DNA of 64,000 nt from Pseudomonas sp. R84 (GTDB lineage Bacteria; Pseudomonadota; Gammaproteobacteria; Pseudomonadales; Pseudomonadaceae): positions 981,501-1,045,500 of the forward strand of contig NZ_CP019426.1 of NCBI RefSeq assembly GCF_009834515.1. The letters are read 5' to 3'. Position 1 is the stretch's first letter. The number at the start of each line of letters is the position of its first letter. A program made the position numbers and the translations under genes. Below the pieces are notes generated by a model. The model searched no databases. It worked only from the letters and a program-made list of their open reading frames with translations, and was not told the origin of the DNA. Below are positions 23,668 to 31,760 of the stretch, one piece after another.

Positions 23668-25773
23668 GTGAACCCGGTAATCAAAAAATTCCAGTTCGGT
23701 CAATCGACCGTTACCCTCGAGACTGGCCGTATCGCCCGTCAGGCCTCCGGCGCAGTATTGGTCACCGTTGACGACGACGTCAGCGTATTGGTGACTGTAG
23801 TCGGTGCAAAACAAGCCGATCCAGGCAAGGGCTTCTTCCCTCTGTCGGTTCACTACCAGGAAAAGACTTACGCTGCCGGTAAGATCCCTGGCGGTTTCTT
23901 CAAGCGTGAAGGCCGTCCTTCCGAGAAAGAAACCCTGACTTCCCGACTGATCGACCGTCCGATCCGTCCGCTGTTCCCAGAAGGCTTCATGAACGAAGTG
24001 CAGGTTGTCTGCACCGTCGTTTCCACTAGCAAGAAAACCGATCCGGACATCGCTGCGATGATCGGTACCTCGGCTGCCCTGGCGATCTCGGGCATTCCGT
24101 TCGACGGTCCGATCGGCGCCGCTCGCGTAGCTTTCCACGAAAGCACCGGCTACCTGCTGAACCCGACTTACGAGCAGCAAGCTGCTTCGAGCCTGGACAT
24201 GGTCGTTGCCGGTACTTCGGACGCCGTACTGATGGTTGAATCGGAAGCCAAAGAGCTGACCGAAGACCAGATGCTGGGCGCGGTACTGTTTGCTCACGAC
24301 GAATTCCAGGTGGTGATCAACGCGGTTAAAGAACTGGCTGCTGAAGCTGCCAAGCCAACCTGGACCTGGGCTCCGGCTCCAGAAGCCACCGAACTGCTGG
24401 GCGCTATCCGTGCCGAGTTCGGCGAAGCGATCTCCCAGGCTTACACCATCACCGTCAAGGCCGACCGTTACGCTCGCCTGGGTGAGCTGAAGGATCAGGT
24501 TGTTGCCAAGCTGTCCGGTGAAGAAGGCCAACCTTCGTCCAGCGAAGTCAAAGCGGCTTTCGGCGAAATCGAATACCGCACCGTTCGCGAAAACATCGTA
24601 AACGGCAAGCCACGTATCGACGGTCGCGACACCAAAACCGTACGTCCGCTGAACATCGAAGTCGGCGTTCTGCCGAAAACCCACGGTTCGGCCCTGTTCA
24701 CCCGTGGTGAAACCCAGGCTCTGGTAGTCGCGACTCTGGGCACAGCCCGTGACGCACAGCTGCTGGACACCCTGGAAGGCGAGAAAAAAGACCCGTTCAT
24801 GCTGCACTACAACTTCCCTCCGTTCTCGGTAGGCGAATGTGGTCGCATGGGTGGCGCTGGTCGTCGTGAAATCGGTCACGGCCGTCTGGCCCGTCGTTCG
24901 GTTTCGGCCATGCTGCCAGCCGCTGACGTGTTCCCGTACACCATCCGTGTGGTTTCGGAAATCACCGAATCCAACGGTTCGAGCTCGATGGCTTCCGTTT
25001 GCGGCGCTTCTCTGGCCCTGATGGATGCTGGTGTGCCGATGAAGGCGCCGGTTGCCGGTATCGCCATGGGTCTGGTTAAAGAAGGCGAGAAGTTCGCCGT
25101 CCTGACCGACATCCTTGGTGACGAAGACCACCTGGGCGACATGGACTTCAAAGTAGCCGGTACCGCCAAAGGTGTTACCGCGCTGCAGATGGACATCAAG
25201 ATCAAGGGCATCACCGAAGAGATCATGGAAATCGCTCTGGGCCAAGCCCTGGAAGCGCGCCTGAACATTCTCGGTCAGATGAACCAGATCATCGGCCAGT
25301 CGCGTACCGAACTGTCGGCCAACGCTCCGACCATGATCGCGATGAAAATCGACACCGACAAGATCCGTGACGTTATCGGTAAAGGTGGCGCGACCATCCG
25401 TGCGATCTGCGAAGAAACCAAGGCTTCGATCGACATCGAAGACGACGGTTCGATCAAGATCTTCGGCGAAACCAAGGAAGCTGCTGAAGCTGCACGTCAG
25501 CGCGTTCTGGGCATCACCGCTGAAGCCGAGATCGGCAAGATCTACGTGGGCAAGGTTGAGCGCATCGTCGACTTCGGCGCATTCGTCAACATCCTGCCAG
25601 GCAAGGACGGTCTGGTTCACATCTCGATGCTGAGCGACGCTCGCGTAGAGAAAGTGACCGACATTCTGAAAGAAGGCCAGGAAGTGGAAGTGCTGGTACT
25701 GGACGTGGACAACCGCGGCCGTATCAAGCTGTCCATCAAAGACGTGGCAGCTGCCAAGGCTTCGGGCGTTTAA
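23668..25773 (+). CDS. pnp: Polynucleotide phosphorylase
   Basis: PNPase is the phosphorolytic 3'-5' exoribonuclease and degradosome partner. It has 701 residues from GTG 23668, with AAGGTAGGA upstream. Two RNase PH domains (first starting [19 protein letters not shown], second near [12 protein letters not shown] with [13 protein letters not shown]) are followed by a KH domain ([15 protein letters not shown]) and an S1 domain ([18 protein letters not shown]). The 193-base rpsO-pnp gap has inverted repeats that could serve RNase III autoregulation, but I cannot define the site. Confidence 0.98.
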   Translation: MNPVIKKFQFGQSTVTLETGRIARQASGAVLVTVDDDVSVLVTVVGAKQADPGKGFFPLSVHYQEKTYAAGKIPGGFFKREGRPSEKETLTSRLIDRPIRPLFPEGFMNEVQVVCTVVSTSKKTDPDIAAMIGTSAALAISGIPFDGPIGAARVAFHESTGYLLNPTYEQQAASSLDMVVAGTSDAVLMVESEAKELTEDQMLGAVLFAHDEFQVVINAVKELAAEAAKPTWTWAPAPEATELLGAIRAEFGEAISQAYTITVKADRYARLGELKDQVVAKLSGEEGQPSSSEVKAAFGEIEYRTVRENIVNGKPRIDGRDTKTVRPLNIEVGVLPKTHGSALFTRGETQALVVATLGTARDAQLLDTLEGEKKDPFMLHYNFPPFSVGECGRMGGAGRREIGHGRLARRSVSAMLPAADVFPYTIRVVSEITESNGSSSMASVCGASLALMDAGVPMKAPVAGIAMGLVKEGEKFAVLTDILGDEDHLGDMDFKVAGTAKGVTALQMDIKIKGITEEIMEIALGQALEARLNILGQMNQIIGQSRTELSANAPTMIAMKIDTDKIRDVIGKGGATIRAICEETKASIDIEDDGSIKIFGETKEAAEAARQRVLGITAEAEIGKIYVGKVERIVDFGAFVNILPGKDGLVHISMLSDARVEKVTDILKEGQEVEVLVLDVDNRGRIKLSIKDVAAAKASGV

Positions 25774-25799
25774 TCAGCCCAAAGCGTTAGCGCAATGAA

Positions 25800-25834
25800 A
25801 ATGCCCCGCCGTGAAAACGGCGGGGCATTTTTTT
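25800..25834 (+). terminator. Strong terminator after pnp
   Basis: AATGCCCCGCCGT, loop GAAA, ACGGCGGGGCATT followed by seven T: a 13-pair stem that closes the rimP-pnp operon. Confidence 0.93.
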
Positions 25835-25843
25835 GTCTGGCAT

Positions 25844-25937
25844 AAAGATCAAAAGATCACAGCCTGCGGCAGCTCCTACAAAGCGGTGTGATAACCCGAT
25901 CATGCAGGAGCTGCCGCAGGCTGTGATCTTTGCTTTT
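25844..25937. repeat. REP-type inverted pair, family A copy 1
   Basis: Two long arms, GATCACAGCCTGCGGCAGCT and its complement, face each other around about 22 bases. The same arm recurs in pairs at 31551-31632, 33804-33902 and 46134-46222. This is the typical Pseudomonas REP doublet placed between genes. Confidence 0.88.
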
Positions 25938-25966
25938 GTGAAAACCGGTGCTAGGTTTAGCCCACC

Positions 25967-26042
25967 GCCCGTGTAGCTCAGCCGGTAGAGCAGCGCACTC
26001 GTAACGCGAAGGTCGCAGGTTCGATTCCTGTCTCGGGCACCA
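25967..26042 (+). tRNA. tRNA-Thr (anticodon CGT)
   Basis: A 76-base cloverleaf with encoded CCA. The acceptor is GCCCGTG/CTCGGGC-like, the D-arm is GCTC..GAGC, the anticodon loop is CTCGTAA with anticodon CGT, and the T-arm is GCAGGTTCGATTCCTGT. The anticodon stem reads GCGCA/CGCGA, so the outer (27-43) and inner (31-39) positions are not Watson-Crick. It stands alone after a REP pair; no integrase gene lies beside it. Confidence 0.93.
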
Positions 26043-26284
26043 CCGTTTTCCTCACTCCCGCTCATTGCCATGCGGATTTATGTTCCGCAGGTCAGCTTTT
26101 TGTGGGAGAGATGTAAAGAGCCGTGTAATTCGTCATGCAAACGTCCTATATTCGTTGCCTGCATGAGCATCGCCCAGCAGTTTTCAGATGATCCCGAATG
26201 GTTCCGAAGGCCGGAAAAATCCGCGTCAGAGAGATCCTTGATGATCCAGATCCATCCTCCATTCTTACGATCAGCGAGAACGCC

Positions 26285-26584
26285 ATGACCGAATTAACTC
26301 AAGAGCAACGTCATCAACAAGCGCTGGAAAAGTACATTCTGGACGTTCCGGACCTGAAAGAAGAGATCAAGGACCTGAGTCCTGATGATCAAAAGGATCA
26401 GATCCAGTGGGCCTTTGAAGACGAAGCCGAAGCCCAGGGTTTGCAGCCGTGGGAGCTGACACTCAAGTACACGAGCACGCCGGAGGAGTTCGAGGCGCAG
26501 CGCCTTGTGCTACACAAAGAGGCGGCTGAAGTGCTGGGTGTCGAGTGGGATGACTACTGCGAGATGAACAATCTCGTCGTATAA
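26285..26584 (+). CDS. Small acidic protein of unknown function (DUF6388-like)
   Basis: It has 99 residues from ATG 26285 (MTELTQEQRHQQALEKYILD). The protein is strongly acidic and mostly helical in appearance, with no signal peptide or membrane segment. The stretch IQWAFEDEAEAQGLQPWELTLKYTSTPEEF is distinctive. I associate this type with a Pseudomonas-restricted family (DUF6388, from memory). The frame opens upstream to 26198, but the conserved part starts at 26285. The ribosome site is weak. No neighbour suggests its job. Confidence 0.7.
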   Translation: MTELTQEQRHQQALEKYILDVPDLKEEIKDLSPDDQKDQIQWAFEDEAEAQGLQPWELTLKYTSTPEEFEAQRLVLHKEAAEVLGVEWDDYCEMNNLVV

Positions 26585-26585
26585 C

Positions 26586-26672
26586 AGCAGCTACGAGCTT
26601 TAAGCGGCAAGCTGCAAGTCAACGCAAAAGCGCTGTGGCTTGCAGCTTGTAGCTTGGAACTTGCCGCTGCTG
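26586..26672. repeat. Imperfect inverted repeat between the small acidic gene and nadC
   Basis: CAGCAGC..AAGCGGCAAG and CTTGCCGCTGCTG form the outer arms. Inside are repeats of GCTGCAAG/CTTGCAGCTTG. A related motif (CTTGCAGCTAGCAGCTTG) occurs near 50400 after the speC terminator. It lies between convergent genes and could act as a bidirectional terminator. Confidence 0.6.
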
Positions 26673-26673
26673 T

Positions 26674-27522
26674 TTAAAGGCTGAGGCGCATCGACAGATC
26701 CACCGCTTTGACATCCTTGGTCATCGCACCGATCGAGATGTAGTCCACCCCGGTTTCGGCGATCGGCAGCAGCGTGCTTTCGTTGATGCCGCCGCTGGCC
26801 TCCAGTTTCGCCTTGCCGCCATTCAGGCGCACGGCTTCGCGCATGTCGTCCAGACTCAGTTCGTCGAGCATGATGATGTCGGCGCCGGCGGCCAGTGCTT
26901 CCTTCAGTTCATCCAGACTTTCCACTTCGACTTCCACCGGTTTGCCCGGCGCAATCTTGTGCGCGGCGGCAATGGCTTGTGGAATGCCACCGCTGGCGGC
27001 GATGTGGTTTTCCTTGATCAGGAAGGCGTCGTACAGACCGATGCGATGGTTGTGGCAGCCACCGCAGGTCACCGCGTATTTCTGGGCCAGACGCAGGCCT
27101 GGCAAGGTCTTGCGGGTGTCGAGCAGTTTGACCTGAGTGGTACCCACGAAATCGGCCAGGTACTGCGCGCGGGTGGCTACGCCGGAGAGCAACTGCAGGA
27201 AGTTCAGCGCACTGCGTTCACCGGTCAGCAGCGAACGGGCCGGCCCTTCCAGATGAAACAACGGCTGATTGGGCTTGACCCGCTCGCCATCGACCACTTG
27301 CCAATGCACCGCGACCCGCGGATCAAGCTGACGAAACACTGCATCGACCCAGGCCGTGCCGCAAATAACAGCCGCGTCGCGCGTGATGATGGTGGCTTTG
27401 GCCAGGCGTTCGGCCGGGATCAGTTGCGCGGTGATGTCGCCGCTGCCGATGTCTTCGAGCAACGCACGGCGCACGTTGGCTTCGATTTCGGCGGTCAAAT
27501 CGGCGAGACGTAGATTCGGCAT
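26674..27522 (-). CDS. nadC: Nicotinate-nucleotide pyrophosphorylase (carboxylating)
   Basis: NadC converts quinolinate and PRPP to nicotinate mononucleotide in de novo NAD synthesis. From ATG 27522 ([21 protein letters not shown] upstream) the protein has 282 residues. Signatures are [51 protein letters not shown] and a C-terminal [12 protein letters not shown] longer in-frame start to 27720 has no conservation support. It is divergent from the DUF1631 gene. Confidence 0.97.
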   Translation of the reverse strand: MPNLRLADLTAEIEANVRRALLEDIGSGDITAQLIPAERLAKATIITRDAAVICGTAWVDAVFRQLDPRVAVHWQVVDGERVKPNQPLFHLEGPARSLLTGERSALNFLQLLSGVATRAQYLADFVGTTQVKLLDTRKTLPGLRLAQKYAVTCGGCHNHRIGLYDAFLIKENHIAASGGIPQAIAAAHKIAPGKPVEVEVESLDELKEALAAGADIIMLDELSLDDMREAVRLNGGKAKLEASGGINESTLLPIAETGVDYISIGAMTKDVKAVDLSMRLSL

Positions 27523-27890
27523 AACGGGCTCCACAAACAAAGTGGTTTGATTATAGGGGCATGGCGCGAGCCAACCCAAGGCGAGACGCGCGTGCTTGCC
27601 TGCATCTTGTCGATTTTCTTTGAGCAAACCGTGCCGGGACATGGTCACTGAAAGGGCATAGGGGAAACCCTGACGGCTATGGCGTCGGGTACAAGTTATG
27701 AAAGATAATCCGCCTTGCATTTGACGTCATAGCTTTGACGTCCGGATTGAGCTTGTGCGAGCGAGCCTGCTCGGGAATGCATGCTCTCAGTGACATTGCT
27801 GCGGCTGATACACCGCCATCGCGAGCAGGCTCGCTCCCACAGGGATCCGGGTTGGCTTGACCGAACGAATCACCGTTTCAGGAGGCTTGG
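27523..27890. other. nadC/DUF1631 divergent intergenic region
   Basis: This 368-base gap should hold both divergent promoters. It contains a family-B REP pair (27754-27843). No operator or promoter match is good enough to name. Confidence 0.6.
27754..27843. repeat. REP-type inverted pair, family B copy 1
   Basis: GCGAGCGAGCCTGCTCGGGAA and its near complement CGCGAGCAGGCTCGCTCCCA flank about 45 bases. The same arm is present at 41559-41647 and 60914-61003. Confidence 0.85.
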
Positions 27891-30071
27891 ATGCACAACG
27901 ACGGGAAAGTGGTGCCTTTGCACAAAGGCACTGCCGATCAGGCGAATCATTCGCCGCTCGCCCGCCTGCCTGTGATTCTGCTTCAGGTTCGCGACAAGGC
28001 TGCCCAGCAACTGCGCCACGGTTTGCAGGAGCTGTTCGATAACGCCGATGACACGCTGTTCGAAATGGCCGACCGGGCGCGCAACGACGTCGAACAGAAC
28101 ATCTTTTTCGAAGCCATGCGCGACCTGCGCCTCAAGCGCAAAAACATCGAGCGTGGTTTTCTTGAGCAATTCTTTGAAGCTTTCGTTGGCCTGACGCAAT
28201 ACGACCCCACGCACAACACGCTGCCCCATGCCCTGATATATGACGAGTTGGCGCCGCGCAGCGACGACATGGAACGCAGCGTGGCGGTCGAGACCATGGT
28301 CGGTCGCGTACTCAAGCGTGACGGCTTCGCCCTCGATCAACTGACCGCGCGGCTTAACGCGCTACTCGGCAACACCCTCGACGATCAACACAACCCGCTC
28401 GGCCCGGCGCTGCTCTGCGAGTTTTTCCTCCAGGCCGGGCGTAACCTGGGTGTGGAAATCAAGGTCAAGCTGATCCTGCTCAAACTCTTCGAGCGTTATG
28501 TCTTGGCCGATACCGAACAGCTCTACGCCGAAGCCAATCAATTGCTGCTTGCCACCGGTGTGTTGCCCGAGTTGAAGGCCGCCCCGGCACGGCGCGCCAT
28601 TGATCGTGCGATCGCCAGTGTGAGCAACGATGAAAGCGACGACACGCCGCCCGTCGATGAAGGCGTGCAGGAGGTCTTCGCCGCGCTGCAGCAATTGCTC
28701 GCGCATGTGCGTGGCAGTGTTGCCCCGACGCTGGAACCCAGCGTTGCGGCGCAACCGATTTCCACCCGCGACCTGCTCCGTCTGCTCTCGCACTTGCAAC
28801 AGTACGTGCCGGCGCTGGCGGCACAGGATGACTTCGATCTGCGCAATCAGCTCGAACAACTGCTGACTCGCGTCAGCGTCAGAAGTGGAAAATCGCGGAT
28901 CGTCGGCGATGCGGACGAAGACGTGATCAACCTGATCGCCATGGTCTTCGACTGCATTCTTGAAGACCGCAATGTGCCGGATTCGCTCAAGGCTCTGATC
29001 GCGCGGTTGCAGATCCCGATGCTCAAGGTCGCGGTGCTCGACAAGAGTTTCTTCAGTCGCAGCACCCATCCGGCGCGGCGCCTGCTCAACGAAATCGCCG
29101 AGGCGGCGATGGGTTGGGGCGACTGCGACAGTGACGCGCGCGACAGCTTGTACCTGCGTATCGAACAAGTGGTGCAGCGCCTGCTGACTGACTTTGTTGA
29201 TGACCCGGCGATTTTCTCTGAGTTGCTCGCCGATTTCCTTGCGTTCACCAGCGATGAGCGCCGCCGCAGTGAGCTACTTGAACAGCGTCTGCGTGACGCC
29301 GAAGAAGGGCGGGCAAAAACCGAACTGGCCCGGCGCCGGGTCGAGCGGGCGCTGAATCAAGCGCTGCTGGGTAAGACGCTGCCGCCGTCCGTGGTCACGT
29401 TCGTCCAGGACGCCTGGAGCAAAGTATTGCTGCTGACCTGCCTCAAGCATGGCGATCAGTCAGCCGAATGGCAGGCCGATGTGCAAACCATGGAGCAATT
29501 GATCTGGAGTGTGCAGCGTCATGAAGACACCGAATCCAGCCTGCGCTTGCTGGCACTGGTGCCGGGGTTGCTCAAATCGCTGCGTGATGGCCTGAGCAGT
29601 TCAGCGTTCGATCCGTTCGCCACCAGCGAGTTTTTCAGTGAGCTGGAAGCCCTGCATGTACGTGTGCTGGAGCGTTCCGTCGAATCGGATCAGGCCACCC
29701 CCATGATCGAAGTGTCGCAACAGATCGTGCTGCACACCGCCGATGAAAGCGCAATGGCGATGACATCGGTACGCTTGCCCCACGACGCCGCCGGTCTGCG
29801 TCAGGTCGAGCAACTGCGCCTGGGCAGTTGGGTCGCTTTTCGTGAGGACGATGAAAACAGCCTGCGCTGCAAGCTCGCAGCCATCATCGAAGCCACCGGC
29901 AAGTATGTATTTGTCGATCGAACCGGGATGAAGGTGCTGGAGCGCAGCCGCATCGCGCTGGCCGTGGAATTCCAGCGTGGCACGGTGCGTGCGCTGGACG
30001 ATACCTTGCTGTTCGACCGCGCACTCGAATCGGTGCTGGGCAATCTGCGGCGACTCAATCGCGGCAAGTGA
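27891..30071 (+). CDS. DUF1631 family protein
   Basis: A 726-residue, mainly helical cytoplasmic protein without signal peptide or membrane segments. It matches the DUF1631 type found upstream of ampD in Pseudomonas (family assignment from memory). The N-terminal half includes QQLRHGLQELFDNADDTLFEMADRA-like helices. The C-terminal part (LRLGSWVAFREDD, KLAAIIEATGKYVFVDRTGMKV) looks like a small beta domain. AGGAGG sits at correct spacing. Function is unknown. ampD begins 64 bases downstream on the same strand, so co-transcription is likely. Confidence 0.85.
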   Translation: MHNDGKVVPLHKGTADQANHSPLARLPVILLQVRDKAAQQLRHGLQELFDNADDTLFEMADRARNDVEQNIFFEAMRDLRLKRKNIERGFLEQFFEAFVGLTQYDPTHNTLPHALIYDELAPRSDDMERSVAVETMVGRVLKRDGFALDQLTARLNALLGNTLDDQHNPLGPALLCEFFLQAGRNLGVEIKVKLILLKLFERYVLADTEQLYAEANQLLLATGVLPELKAAPARRAIDRAIASVSNDESDDTPPVDEGVQEVFAALQQLLAHVRGSVAPTLEPSVAAQPISTRDLLRLLSHLQQYVPALAAQDDFDLRNQLEQLLTRVSVRSGKSRIVGDADEDVINLIAMVFDCILEDRNVPDSLKALIARLQIPMLKVAVLDKSFFSRSTHPARRLLNEIAEAAMGWGDCDSDARDSLYLRIEQVVQRLLTDFVDDPAIFSELLADFLAFTSDERRRSELLEQRLRDAEEGRAKTELARRRVERALNQALLGKTLPPSVVTFVQDAWSKVLLLTCLKHGDQSAEWQADVQTMEQLIWSVQRHEDTESSLRLLALVPGLLKSLRDGLSSSAFDPFATSEFFSELEALHVRVLERSVESDQATPMIEVSQQIVLHTADESAMAMTSVRLPHDAAGLRQVEQLRLGSWVAFREDDENSLRCKLAAIIEATGKYVFVDRTGMKVLERSRIALAVEFQRGTVRALDDTLLFDRALESVLGNLRRLNRGK

Positions 30072-30135
30072 TCGCGCGCCGGGGGCCGATCACGGCATAC
30101 TGGGCGCCAACAGAGTCGGCGTTGAAGGAATCGGT

Positions 30136-30696
30136 ATGCAGTTGGATCCCGCTAGCGGGTGGTGTCACGGGGTGCAGGTTTGCCCATCGCCCAACTTCAA
30201 TGAACGCCCTGCGGGCGAAATTTCCCTGTTGGTCATCCACAACATCAGCCTGCCGCCAGCGCAGTTCGCCACGGGCAAGGTGCAGGAGTTTTTCCAGAAT
30301 CGTCTGGATGTCACCGAACATCCCTACTTTGCAGGTATCGCCGACCTACGCGTCTCGGCGCATTTTCTGATCGAACGTGACGGCAAGGTCACCCAGTTTG
30401 TCTCCTGTCTTGAGCGGGCGTGGCATGCGGGTGTATCGATGTTCGAAGGGCGCGAAACCTGTAATGATTTTTCCGTGGGCATCGAGCTCGAAGGCACCGA
30501 TGATCTACCGTTCACCGACGCGCAGTATCAGGCGTTGACGGCGTTGACCCGCCAGTTGCAGACAGCATTTCCGGCCATCACCGGCGCCCGCATTTGTGGG
30601 CACAGCGACATAGCACCCGGGCGTAAGACCGATCCTGGCCCGGCATTCGACTGGGCGCGTTACCGCGCAGCCCTGGCACAAGGGGAAGGACAATGA
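30136..30696 (+). CDS. ampD: 1,6-anhydro-N-acetylmuramyl-L-alanine amidase AmpD
   Basis: AmpD cleaves the peptide from anhydromuropeptides in cytoplasmic peptidoglycan recycling and thereby holds down AmpR-dependent beta-lactamase. From ATG 30136 (MQLDPASGWCHGVQV, AAGGAA upstream) it has 186 residues. Zinc ligands are visible in LLVIHNISLP and GHSDIAPGRKTDPGPAF. HFLIERDGKVTQFV is the fold signature. It overlaps ampE by ATGA. Confidence 0.97.
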   Translation: MQLDPASGWCHGVQVCPSPNFNERPAGEISLLVIHNISLPPAQFATGKVQEFFQNRLDVTEHPYFAGIADLRVSAHFLIERDGKVTQFVSCLERAWHAGVSMFEGRETCNDFSVGIELEGTDDLPFTDAQYQALTALTRQLQTAFPAITGARICGHSDIAPGRKTDPGPAFDWARYRAALAQGEGQ

Positions 30697-31532
30697 GTTT
30701 TCTGGTGTTACTGCTGGCGCTGTGGATCGAGAAGTTTTCGGCCCTGCGTCATCGGGTTCAACGCGATGGCGGATGGATCCGCGAACTGAACAAACTCGAA
30801 AGCAGCGAGCGGCTGGCCAAACAGCCTTGGCTGGTGCTGAGCATTCTGGTGCTGTTTCCGGTGGCCTTGCTGGCGCTGTTGCTGGTGGTGCTGGAGCCGG
30901 TGGCTTACGGCTTGCTGGCGTTGCCGGTGCATTTACTGGTGGTGATTTACAGCCTGGGGCGCGGCGACTTGCTCGGCGGCCTCGGGCCGTTCCGTGATGC
31001 CTGGCGCCGTGAGGATTTGCAAGCCGCAGCGCACGTGGCCAAGCGCGATCTGAACATCTGCGCCGACAGCGGCGAGCAGTTGCTCGAACGTGTGCAGGCG
31101 CATCTGCTGTGGCAGGCCTACCAGAGCTTTTTTGCGGTGATCTTCTGGTATTTCGTGCTCGGCCCGGTAGCGGCATTGGCGTATCGCCTGTTGGCGCTGG
31201 CGCAGGAGCACGGTCAGAACCCGGCGCTGGTCGAGCGCGCCGCGCAACTGCGGCATGCATTTGACTGGCTGCCGGTACGCTTGCTGGCTGCGAGCCTGGC
31301 ACTGGTCGGCAACTTTGTTGCGGTCAGCCGGGTGATGCTGCATGAACTGCTCAACTGGAACATCAGCGCGGCGCAACTGATCAATCGGGTCGGTTTGGCG
31401 GCGGGCGAGATTCCACCTCCGGTGGTCGGGCCGGAAGGCATCAACACCCTCGATTGCCTGTGGGAACTGCTGCTGCGCGCGGCAGTGCTGTGGTATGCCG
31501 GGTTTGCTTTGTGGACAGTTCTGATCCACTGA
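30693..31532 (+). CDS. ampE: AmpE inner-membrane protein
   Basis: AmpE is a membrane protein encoded with AmpD and described as a signalling modulator of beta-lactamase induction; its biochemistry is unclear. It has 279 residues. The N-terminal segment MSFLVLLLALWIEKFSALR is conserved. Hydrophobic spans follow at LVLSILVLFPVALLALLLVV, FFAVIFWYFVLGPVAALAY and near the C-terminus. It is translationally coupled to ampD. Confidence 0.95.
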   Translation: MSFLVLLLALWIEKFSALRHRVQRDGGWIRELNKLESSERLAKQPWLVLSILVLFPVALLALLLVVLEPVAYGLLALPVHLLVVIYSLGRGDLLGGLGPFRDAWRREDLQAAAHVAKRDLNICADSGEQLLERVQAHLLWQAYQSFFAVIFWYFVLGPVAALAYRLLALAQEHGQNPALVERAAQLRHAFDWLPVRLLAASLALVGNFVAVSRVMLHELLNWNISAAQLINRVGLAAGEIPPPVVGPEGINTLDCLWELLLRAAVLWYAGFALWTVLIH

Positions 31533-31550
31533 TTTCACTGATTTAAAGAA

Positions 31551-31632
31551 GGATCAAAAGATCGCAGCCTGCGGCAGCTCCTACACAGGGATTGTGTGTT
31601 TCCTGTGGGAGCTGCCGCAGGCTGCGATCTTT
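31551..31632. repeat. REP-type inverted pair, family A copy 2
   Basis: AAAAGATCGCAGCCTGCGGC and its complement GCCGCAGGCTGCGATCTTTT enclose a short spacer between ampE and the chemoreceptor gene. TTTTT on its far edge could also help terminate ampE. Confidence 0.9.
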
Positions 31633-31760
31633 TTGTCGTTAACCTTAAGTTACAAAACCTCCCTTCGATTTGAGCTATACAGAGATGGCGCCCGATAGTG
31701 GCTATCTGCTGTCGCCCCGCGCCCGCCAATAAAAACAAGAAAAACCAAGGGAGACTTCCA

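Noticed and set aside
25967..26284. Genomic island attachment at tRNA-Thr
   Set aside because: There is no integrase, no direct repeat of the tRNA 3' end and no foreign gene block next to it.
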